Positions 35,905 through 45,038 of a stretch of 64,000 nt of DNA are shown piece by piece (within the stretch, counting starts at the first letter, position 1; each line of letters starts with the position of its first letter). The notes beneath the pieces were generated by a model. That model was not told where the DNA came from, made no database searches, and saw only the letters and a list, made by a program, of their open reading frames with translations. The translations under genes and the position numbers were made by a program. The DNA comes from Membranipora membranacea (taxonomy: Eukaryota; Bryozoa; Gymnolaemata; Cheilostomatida; Membraniporidae), in NCBI GenBank assembly GCA_914767715.1, contig OU612075.1, positions 19,778,001 to 19,842,000 of the forward strand, written 5' to 3'.

Positions 35905-36923
35905 CTGATCACATACTTTCCTTCTCTTCAAGTACTGCTGCAAAAGTACCCCTCTGTAAGGTATTATTTCCACCAAATACAACAAGCACCCTCAAGCTAT
36001 AGTTCAAGCTCAAGTTACTGTAGGTATTGTGAGTTCATGATGATCGCTGATAAAATAATATGCCGAATCACATGTCAATAATCTTATTTTTAAAAGATTT
36101 TCTCCCCCTCCCCAAATTCAGCGGACCATGCTTTGGAATTGAACCAGTTCGTTTGTTCGCTCGTTTTTTATTGAGCTACAAAGGGTGGAGAAGAGTTGAG
36201 AAGAATAAGAAGGTTGCCACAGTGCTCTCAAAGACCAACATCCGCTACATGATAGAGTCATCTTTAATAATTCCAGGAAATCCTCTAGATGCCATACTGT
36301 TTTTAGAACCAAGAAAGCAAGGCATACTCCCGATTTAGGCGTGACCCTCCAGATTTTTACACCCACCTCCCACTTTTTGTAAATCTCACTATTTCCTCCA
36401 GATTTTAGAGAAAACAGTCCAATCGCAATTTTTTGATAGTTATCCAAGCACATGCTGTTGTTGACTAGTTACTGTTAAGGTCTTTGCACACAAAATTGAA
36501 AGGAATTATCAAATTAAACAATCCTAGCAAATTTACCTGTTCTGCTAAGATTCAGCCTATTATTGTAAATGACCAATAGCATCCTCTCATAACTCACAAC
36601 ACTGACTGTCATTGGTCACAATATAAAGTAGCTAGTCAAGTGCATACCTTTAGTTTTCATTTCCTTTCAGATCACACATTTTTTAGTATTAATTATGTAC
36701 TGTCTACTCTAGTTAAATCTAAGTGAAGGAAAATAGAAACCTAACAATTCCAAAGGTAGGTCCACTACAATTTAACAAAGCTCGGACCAAAGACTTTGAA
36801 ACATATTTAACGTTAGTCAAACAAAAATATAGTACCTTATCTGGATTCTCACTGTCTGTGACTGAGCACATTCAGATCTTGATGATGATGCATGGGCACT
36901 TGTAGCCTGTCTTGACAGGCAAA

Positions 36924-37018
36924 GGCCCCTGGGACTTACATGCCTCTACGTTGCCAATGGGGTGTTTGAGACTGGACATTGACAATGTAAAGGCATGTAT
37001 GTAAGAGTCCCAGGGGCC
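36924..37018. repeat. Inverted repeat, GGCCCCTGGGACTT family
   Basis: Left arm 36924-36953 and right arm 36983-37018 pair (GGCCCCTGGGACTTACATGC / GCATGTATGTAAGAGTCCC) with small gaps around a spacer of about 30 bases. Confidence 0.75.
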
Positions 37019-37140
37019 CATGGATTGATTATAATTGTTTAAAGTGTATTTCACCTCAGTTTGATATTTTAGTACTAGTACAAACATGAAATTATTTGGG
37101 GTCAAATATACCTTTTTAGCCCTTCCTAGTGGCTGGAAAC

Positions 37141-37261
37141 GCTCTCAGAGCTTCTGCAGACGGGGCTCCGCCCGTACCCCGTTGGGGGGCTCACACCGCC
37201 CCAAAACCCCCAGGTGGGTGACTTGGGTGCTTCGCACCTTCGAAGCACCACGTTGTGGTGC
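37141..37261. repeat. GC-rich cluster of short hairpins
   Basis: A GC-rich island in AT-rich DNA holds consecutive stem-loops: GCTCT-CAGAGC, CGGG-CTCCG-CCCG (37161-37174), TTGGGG...CCCCAA (37182-37204), GGTGC-TTC-GCACC (37226-37238) and the perfect GCACCAC-GTT-GTGGTGC (37245-37261). GGTGCTTCG and CGAAGCACC can also pair as a 9-base stem. The composition is unlike the rest of the window. Hairpin elements of this style are known in organelle genomes, including some demosponge mitochondria, so an organelle-derived or mobile hairpin element is possible. Confidence 0.6.
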
Positions 37262-37482
37262 AGTATCGCCGTAAAATGGAATCTCCCTATTTAGTATTTA
37301 GATTACTTGGCAAGTATGAAGCAAGGACAGATAAGAGGAATATAATAGGAACTATAATTCTGAAACAAATTTTAGTATAAACATTCAAGTATTATCACTG
37401 ATGCTTCCCCACTTCCCCACAATAATTAGGAATGTACAAAAAACTAAACTAAAACTAAAATAAACTAAAACCAAATATGATA

Positions 37483-37594
37483 AGGAGGAGGAGGAGGAGG
37501 AGGAGGAGGAGGAGGAGGAGGAGGAGGAGGAATCAATGATATCACTGGTGTCTATGGTGTCTATGGTGTCTATTGTGTCTATGGTGTCTATGGT
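37483..37594. repeat. GGA microsatellite followed by a short minisatellite
   Basis: (AGG)16 at 37483-37530, then about five copies of a 9-10-base unit TGGTGTCTA at 37546-37594. Confidence 0.9.
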
Positions 37595-37888
37595 GATATT
37601 AAATACTCGTAAAAGTGTTCAGTTAATACTAGAAAGACCGGAAAAGAATGATCACGTTTGTGACAACTGGCTTATATAATTCTTAATGACATATATGCAC
37701 TATTTTAGGTGGCAAACAATTTCATCCTGGAATTACGGCAAAAGTTAAAGGAGGAAAAAAGAGAAAAAAATGATAATATGGATACAACACTCAATTTATC
37801 TCACTCTACTGACAGTAACGTCTTTGTATTGGAAAAACAAAATGAAATGATCCCGGCGGTCAACGAAATGTATAAAAAAAACCAACAC

Positions 37889-38113
37889 ACTTGTAAATAT
37901 ATTTTTGTGGTTTTTGATTGAAGCAATCATATTCAGCATTTTATCTCATACCCTCTTACCATAATTAGTACACAGCTAAAATGTATAAAAAATCCAACAT
38001 TTGATGGTAATTTTTATATATTTTAGCTTTGTACTAATTATGGTAGGAGGGTATGAGATTAAATGCTGAATATGATTGCTTCAATCAAAACCCACAAAAA
38101 TATATTTACAAGT
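37889..38113. repeat. 225-base near-perfect palindrome (foldback element)
   Basis: Left arm from ACTTGTAAATATATTTTTGTGG (37889) and right arm ending CCACAAAAATATATTTACAAGT (38113) pair over about 105 bases with few mismatches and almost no loop. Inner parts (GCTAAAATGTATAAAAA / TTTTTATATATTTTAGC) also pair. It lies about 580 bases upstream of the TATA box of copy C. Confidence 0.85.
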
Positions 38114-38695
38114 ATTTTCTTGGGAAATCTTGGTTGATTATTTTTGACACCGAATGAGTAGAATATCACAGGGCATTCTAAGATAGATATAGTTAGTGGA
38201 ATAATTGGCGGCCATGTTAAAACATGTGTCATGAAACCTCATTTGATTAGGCCCTACCATGATGACAGCGTGTTTGACAAATAACCTCCCTCTGGTGAAG
38301 CACGAGTATCTACAAACAGGCCACTGAGTGATGTATGAGGATTTCAACTGATCCTACACTGGAGGTTTGGCACTGTCAGTCATAAACTTCATGCATTAGC
38401 AAATCTAAATGCATGCCAAACCAAGGGTCTTTAAAAAGTCAAAATATCTCTCCATCACACCTAAATTTATCGTCTAAAGGCACCACCAGTTTGTAAAAAC
38501 CTTGCTCCACCCAATAATTGCTAAAACCTAGGGGCTGTAAAAAGTCAAAATCTGTCCCACCACACCTAATTTTCTAACCTACAGGTACCACCAGGATTTA
38601 AAACGCTCACTCCACCCAAAAAACTGATGTGTTCACCCACAGTGAGAGGATCTAAACTAGGCACATGATGAGAAAGACCACTGCACTTCATCAGC

Positions 38696-38702
38696 TATAA
38701 AA
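38696..38702 (+). promoter_or_regulatory. TATA box of Frizzled-CRD copy C
   Basis: TATAAAA 80 bases before the ATG, with the downstream context ATCGCTG shared with copy B. Confidence 0.65.
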
Positions 38703-38775
38703 TCGCTGCTGAATGAGCAGTAGTAATTACAACTTTTGAGGTGATTGAAAAGTCAGTACTTGTAAATTTACAGCT

Positions 38776-40269
38776 ATGAATATCAAAGTAGGCTTACTAT
38801 TAGCCTTATGTGGCGTTGCAGTGGTACAGAGTTCTGAACTGAGGTCAGTGCTCACGCAGCCTTATATACGTGACTGCCAGCGAATGGTGATTCCAGTATG
38901 CCAGGGTGAGTTCTAAAAATTACATCTCCTAGTATATGTGCTCGGACAGCTGCAAAGCGAGTATGTGACATTACATTATCAAACACTCAATTTTTGAGTG
39001 TTTGATTATGTAATTCCACTGACATCACAGCCCTTAGTCTTTATACACTCTTGTTATTGTAACCTTTAAAACTGCTCTGGAAAAAATACTTGGACACTTG
39101 CAAAGATACAGGCACAACATTCAAGATTTATCCTCTTTTTTTTTCAGGATATGGTTACTCATTTACTCACCTTAATCCGACAGAACAGATAGCAGTGAGC
39201 GCAGAGATTGATGAAGTCAGACAACTAGATGATTTATCTCCTGGCACTAGTCCTATCCATCTTCCTTACCTCTGCTATGCTCTCGCACCAAAATGTGTCC
39301 GTGAAATTAATTATGATATCCGACCATGTAAAGAAGCCTGCAAGCAGTTTGTGGTAAGTAGAACAACAGTTTAGTGAAAGGATGCGAACTTGTGAATTAT
39401 ATACTGTACAATGGTCGATAACAACATGTATAATATTGAATTTGTTCATTAATAATTGTTAATGAAAATTATCCCATGATCAAATACATATTTGGGTTGC
39501 TTTCTGTTTATAGAGTGAAGCGAGTGAATCTGAACTAACGGCTTTAAGACGCTGGACAGGGTGGACATCCAAACTCAGAAGCAACACTTTCAAATAATCC
39601 AAAGGGAGATCTCAATGCCTCCCTTACAATGAGCTGCTGCAATACGCTCATGCCAAACCTGATGTCATACCAGTTAACTCTGTTAATCACGATCCTGTTG
39701 TTCCTGAAGATATCTCATTGAGTGAGTTGGCTGGGTTAGGTGTGGGTGAGAGCGTAATTCCTGCAGAACTGGCTAATTCCAACATGAAAATTGAGGAGTT
39801 ACTGGCAGCTAACGAGGCTATGGCAGAGATTGCTGCCAACATGGCCAACCAAACTGATGTGGGCGCCATGATGGATACTATGAATCAGATAATAGAGTTG
39901 GCCAATTCGATGGGTATTCCTCTTCCTGAGGGTTTTGACCCTGAAGCTTTGACCAGCATGCAGCAGCAGTTTGGACCTGGGATGGTGCAGGGCCTCCCAG
40001 AAGGGGTTGACCTCGAAGCGCTGATGAACTAGGGGGCAAGCCCAGGTATTTCACTTCCTGAGGACTTTAGCCCTCAAGATCTGGTCAACATGCAACAGCA
40101 ATTTGGCCGAGGGATGTCGCATGACGGTCCTGATATGGCCACCGAGATGAATTCAATGAATCAGATGAACCAGATGAGAGAAATGTATATCTCAATGAAT
40201 ATTCCGATCCCTGAAGATATGAACCCTGAGACAGGGGCCAGAATAAAACAAGAATTTTGCATAGAGTAG
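38776..40269 (+). pseudogene. Frizzled-CRD secreted protein, copy C (nonsense codons)
   Basis: Exons 38776-38905 and 39148-39353 have the same lengths as in copy B (130 and 206 bases), and exon 3 starts at 39514. The signal peptide (MNIKVGLLLALCGVAVVQSS) and CRD core (LCYALAPKC, RPCKEACKQF) are intact. Exon 3 has TAA at 39595-39597 where B has a Ser codon, then remains open in the same frame (SELAGLGVGESVIPAEL, MGIPLPEGFDPEAL) with TAG at 40030-40032 and 40267-40269. The full-length protein is lost. A 139-residue CRD-only product could still be made. I call it a pseudogene, but a truncated functional form cannot be excluded. Confidence 0.75.
38945..39036. repeat. Hairpin in intron 1 of copy C
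   Basis: CATTATCAAACACTCAA and TTGAGTGTTTGATTATG pair around a short T loop, with weaker pairing outward (GACAGCTG... / ...GACATCACAGC). Homologous in position to 32161-32252 in copy B. Confidence 0.7.
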
Positions 40270-40738
40270 CTCTGAACTTGTTGCCCCTTATGGTAATGCC
40301 TCTCGTCCCGAAGCATTGATGAACAACGCTGGTTAATTTGGGCAATAAGCTGAAGGAAAATGTATTTTAAAATCCTACTATGCTGCAAAATAATTCCTGT
40401 TATTATCATCACTATTTATATCCGCTTTAATTAATACATGCTATCTGTAATTTGTAACTTATCCATGTTTTGTTTCGTTCTGTTCATTAGTGGTAAATTC
40501 TGCCTGTTATCTTATAAACCAGTTATATTCTATCTCTCCAATCCTGAAAACAATAAACACATATATAGCGTTTATCATACACGCCTATTTGATACAACAA
40601 TAACAAAAGTTCTGACAAATGTAACAAACCCTAAGTGAGGTTGGCCACAAACCCTTACATCACCACATGAGCCTTTCTGTCTTCTATCTTACTCTTGTCA
40701 TAGTATAATGTGTAACACACAATGGGATGAGCATAAAG

Positions 40739-40958
40739 CCTTGAAGCACTGATGAACTCGGGGACAGGCCCGGGTATCTCACTTCCTGAGGGCTTTAGCC
40801 CTCAAGAAGTGAGATACCCGGCTTTAGCTTTAGGCTTTAGCCCTCAAGATTTGGTCAACATGCAGCATCAATTTGGCCCAGAGATGATGCAGGGCCTCCC
40901 AGAAGGATTCGACCTTCAGGCACTGCTGAACTCAGGAGCAGGTCAGGGCTCGTATTAA
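40739..40958 (+). pseudogene. Frizzled-CRD family fragment D (C-terminal repeat only)
   Basis: An open stretch reads LEALMNSGTGPGISLPEGFS, then QQFGP-like HQFGPEMMQGLPEGFDLQA and ends GAGQGSY-stop. It matches the end of the family's coding repeat. There is no CRD exon before it. It may be the 3' end of a deleted fourth copy or a displaced end of copy C. It contains an inverted micro-duplication at 40771-40820. Confidence 0.7.
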
Positions 40959-43265
40959 AGCGACAATCAACACGAGAATGTAAAGTTGCAAGAAGTGCAA
41001 GTTGACCTACAAAGCACTGGGATTAGTCATACTGATTGATTTTACTATTTGAGACTTAAATACACACATCAATAATTTTTGTTGTAGTGTACATGTTATG
41101 TGGGCGTTTCTGTCCACAAATTGTGGATGTATGCATTCATGTATATTTGTTTTTGGTTTAGTATCTCTCGATCAGACAATCAATAGATCAGGCAAACCAC
41201 AACGTCTAACTTGTATTTCTATAAACAGGTCATTCTGTACCCTCTGACCGGGTCAGAGAATTGCGTACATTTGAGAAGAAAACTCCCAGTTTTGAAAATG
41301 TTGTCTCCACCGAACACACAATTTGTGTTGAGGTGGTATAAGGTAACTTAGCGTGAGGCTGTAGACTATAGCGGCCTTTCCGGCTCTACGCTGGCAGATG
41401 GTGGAACCTGAACCCTATTTTATCGCTAAACAAACATCTACCGCTTTGCCCATCATCCTTCATTTATTGTAAATCAGATAGATGCATACCTGTTCTTCTC
41501 TTTTGGAGCACTGTGAAAGCCAGCAGTGAATGCAATCACAGAGAAAATTTCCTATTACTGGAATGAACAGCAAGGGTGCAGTTTACATATAACAAGTACT
41601 CCTGTACTTGGCTATGATGCAAGAAAACAGCCAAGGTGTTATCACACACAACTAGTACTCCTGTACTCAGTTGTGGGGATTTGTTACCAAAAGATTGTAT
41701 AATTAGGCAGAGTTCTGTATTTGATAGTTGGTTAAGAGATTACTTGTGATATTGAGTGAGTTTGTCTTATGATTATTATACTGAGTTTATATCAAGTTAT
41801 ACTTAATTTTGTAGCTTAATGCTATCTGGGATTAGGTTATTACCAAGTTCCACTTAATGAACCTTGTACACTAAGATCTTGCCTGAAAACCTTGTCCAAA
41901 AGACTTTGCTCAATTAAGACCTTGTCTGATAAACTGTATCTCACTAGACTTGCTCAATAGCCTTGTCCAATGTACTCTTATGAGTAATCATGCCTTTTCC
42001 TGTTTATCTATTACTGATATGGCAAGCCAATTTTACAACTGCGACTCAAGTGAAATTGGCTGCGTTTTGTATGATTTAATGCAGCACTGCTGAATACATA
42101 AATAATTAATAAGTAAAAAGCCTTTTCTTCTTTTCAGTTCAGAGCCTCCATTTCACAGATTGTATCTTCCCTTGGACAAAACATTTCAGATATAATATTA
42201 TAATTCTCTTCAGGTACCAATCTACCATATAGGATATTCGCTTGGAGGTTCTAATGAGAAGTTTCCCAAATGAAGTATTGGTCCTACCTCCAGTACAAAA
42301 GATTTAACATGATGCATGCTGCAAAAATTTATCATGCTTTTAGCTGGTAAGCACAAGCAAGCGGTCATTTTCCTTTGAAAACTCTCTCTGTTTATTTGCA
42401 GTTTTTAAGAAAACGAAAATGGTGACCTTGAATTTGAAAAAAGGCATAAGGAGATATATGCAAACAAACTCTGAGAATCCCAAAATAACTCAGATTTTGT
42501 GCTTTTAACACCCCGAAATGAGGAAAATATTTATCAGCAAAAATTTAGTTTATAACCATGCACTGATAAGTTTGAGACCAACCAACCTAACACCATGATA
42601 ACCTCCAGTACAGAAGAGAAAAAATGATGATGAAAATTGTGATCAATATACACATTAGCACATGTGTTACAGTTCAGGATGAGTGGTATATTAATAACTC
42701 AATTATATTGACGCAATTACAAGTTTTCAATGGGATGGCCTATATGAAAGTTTGATGAATGTTCGTTTATGGGGTATAAAGTCATTGAAATAACCCATAA
42801 TCAAAATAATAATATATTGAGATTACGAAAAAACATAAACTTTCACACAATAGGCTTTTTATCTCAATAATATTGCTTGTATTTTGGTACAGCTGCCACA
42901 TTATCATGAGAAATGTGTGTTCAGAAGAACCTTCGTATATGATGATAATGCTCTTCTACAAAGACAATTCTTTGAGCTAGTTTATTTGGGCGAAAAATGA
43001 GACTATTGAGATTAATGAACGTTCTGTAAGAATAGACAAATTACCGAATTCCTGTTGTCTCTATTAGCTTTCTGTAATCGATCGTTTGGAGAGTTGCCTG
43101 CCTTTTGACAGCGGAACGTTTCTCGCTTTAATAGTCACTCAAACAGTTTTGTCCTCCTTTGTTTAAAGCCTTTGACGCATCATCTTGGTAGCCACAAAAT
43201 AGATGTTTTTTTATGGATTGGGTGTTCCCTCTGTTAAAAATTGTTTGCCAGTTGAATGTGTCATT
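40959..43265. other. Intergenic stretch; candidate poly(A) signal for the receptor gene
   Basis: No recognised genes. On the minus strand AATAAA occurs at about 42978-42983, some 280 bases past the receptor stop, a possible 3' end. A small repeated motif (AACAAGTACTCCTGTACT / AACTAGTACTCCTGTACT) occurs near 41590 and 41650. Confidence 0.4.
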
Positions 43266-44168
43266 CTACTCTGGATGGATTTGAGCATTGTAGCGAATCA
43301 GTGACAGAAATTGTTTTCTAAACGTTGGCAATGTCATAAGGTAGATAGGGAAACTCATTCCGCTATTAGCCATAAGGATTAGTATAGCGAAGAATGTGAA
43401 GTAAACAGGAGGTTGGGTATCAGATGTCATTTCCCAAATAAGCCATATGCTTATAGGAGTCCAACAGATGTAAAATACTCTTAATGTGGTAGCCACAGTT
43501 CTAATAGACTTGAGCAATCTTGCCCTGTGAGATCCTTTCAACTTTGCTACCCTCCATAACAAATATGTGCTAGTTTGTGCCTGAAGAATGATTGGTATAA
43601 CAATAAATAGCACTGTGACTGACATTACACCTCCCAAACCTCGTTCACCTACCTCCATCATGCAGCTTTGAGTATGAGAATTATAATTGTATTCTACAAG
43701 CTTTCCATATCTGAACATGATCATAAATACGAATGGTGTTACAAAGCAAGCAACAATAACAGTAAGAATTATTAGATGAGACTTGCTGTTCGCCTGTAAG
43801 ATCCTGTACTTGACCGGATATCTGACAGACACCCATCTGTCCACTGACATGGCGGTTTGTATTAGAGCAGTAATGAGAGATGCGGCTGTTGAGATCATTC
43901 CGAATAAGTCACACACCAATGCTGGTAGCCACACTCCACCTTTCAATTTAATTATAGCGCCCAAGAAGATCACGATCACCATCAGAAGATCTGAACCGAC
44001 CAGCCCAAGTTTATAGTAGTGCTGAAGTGCTAGTTTACGCATCCTTTGAAATGTGAGAACAACCAAAACGTTGCTAACAAGGATGAATGCTGCGATACTT
44101 AGGGTGACTGCTGATAGCTCATTTGGCAGAGCTGAGCTAGAAAATATCCAGTCAGTGTCATTTATCAT
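43266..44168 (-). CDS. Rhodopsin-family (class A-like) G-protein-coupled receptor
   Basis: Intronless frame of 300 residues with seven hydrophobic segments at about 20-42, 53-74, 84-108, 131-152, 180-205, 225-247 and 256-280. Class A marks are N33 in helix 1 (SNVLVV), D60 in helix 2 (GSDLL), C86 before helix 3 with C169 in the second extracellular loop (probable disulfide), D110-R111-W112 at the end of helix 3 (variant of DRY), C235-W-x-P238 in helix 6, and F273-P274-I-Y276 in helix 7 where NPxxY is usual. N3 starts a possible glycosylation site (NDT). The cytoplasmic tail is short and basic. The ligand is unknown. The DRW and altered NPxxY make it atypical. Invertebrate orphan receptors are often intronless and lineage-expanded. 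Confidence 0.85.
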   Translation of the reverse strand: MINDTDWIFSSSALPNELSAVTLSIAAFILVSNVLVVLTFQRMRKLALQHYYKLGLVGSDLLMVIVIFLGAIIKLKGGVWLPALVCDLFGMISTAASLITALIQTAMSVDRWVSVRYPVKYRILQANSKSHLIILTVIVACFVTPFVFMIMFRYGKLVEYNYNSHTQSCMMEVGERGLGGVMSVTVLFIVIPIILQAQTSTYLLWRVAKLKGSHRARLLKSIRTVATTLRVFYICWTPISIWLIWEMTSDTQPPVYFTFFAILILMANSGMSFPIYLMTLPTFRKQFLSLIRYNAQIHPE

Positions 44169-44770
44169 CTTGGTGAGCCCTTCTGCAAAAAAAGAGTGAC
44201 AATTTTGACGATGGGTGAATTAAAATGAAAATAATACTCTTGAGTCTTACTCAAGAAAGATCCATAATGATATATGCTCTGAAACAAATCATCATCCTGA
44301 TTGGGTACTCACATACAATAAAGTAAGTGTTTATTCAGACTCTTTGACGATATCATAATCTATTCATGGCCTTAATTAATATCGATATTTGTCAGATTAA
44401 CAAATTGCATTTTCGAAATGAGTTTTCTCTTATCATAGGCTGAAATCTATCCTTGTCCTAAACTGCTGATCAAACAGTTTGTTTAAAATGCTTATGCCTT
44501 CATTCAGTGGCAGTTTCAATTTAAACAAGGTCTTACTTTGATCTTCATACAAACTTGGCACTTAATCAATAATACACATCTCTGCAGTACATGTGCAACT
44601 GTGACTCTCACTCTTAAAACTTACATTGTTGTCAGTTATAATTGTTTTATCTTGTTTTTTCGATGGGTGTGTAAAATATCACTTCAACATTACTGTTAAA
44701 TCCTGATATAAGGCTTGTGAAAAAATGTGTAATAGAGTTAAAGTACCAAGTTGTTTGTTGATATTTGAAT

Positions 44771-45038
44771 GCCAGTAATGAGGAGGAGACGCCTTTGATG
44801 GTATGGACATATACGCAGGAGAGATAGGGAGGAAGATATTAGAATGGTGGCTGAGATGAGAATACAGGGAAAGAGAAAGAGAGGGAGGCCAAAGAAAAGG
44901 TGGATGGATACAGTGAAGAATGACATGCTGAGATGGGGCCTCTCGGATGAAGATGTTGATGAAAGAATCAGATGGCACTCTCTGATAGAACTTGGTGCCC
45001 TGCAGGACCGCCGCCCATCCCGGAACACAGCGGACTAG
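44771..45038 (+). mobile_element. LINE fragment, C-terminus of reverse-transcriptase ORF
   Basis: Reads RRRRL-stop-WYGHIRRRDREED, then GKRKRGRPKKRWMDTVKNDM. This is the classic end of many non-LTR retrotransposon ORF2 proteins (LRWxGHIxR...GRPxxRWxD). A TGA replaces the expected Arg codon. No RT core is found upstream, so it is 5'-truncated. Confidence 0.75.

Noticed and set aside
36723-36905. Open frame with FNKARTKDFETYLTLVKQKY
   Set aside because: No recognised domain, no splice partner and it ends in an inverted repeat. Possibly a transposon remnant but unsupported.
37709-37921. Open frame after a TTTTAG acceptor-like site (VANNFILELRQKLKEEKREK)
   Set aside because: Lys/Glu-rich low complexity, no partner exons with matching phase, and its end runs into the palindrome at 37889.
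43783-44016. Plus-strand frame of 77 residues
   Set aside because: Antisense shadow of the receptor gene.
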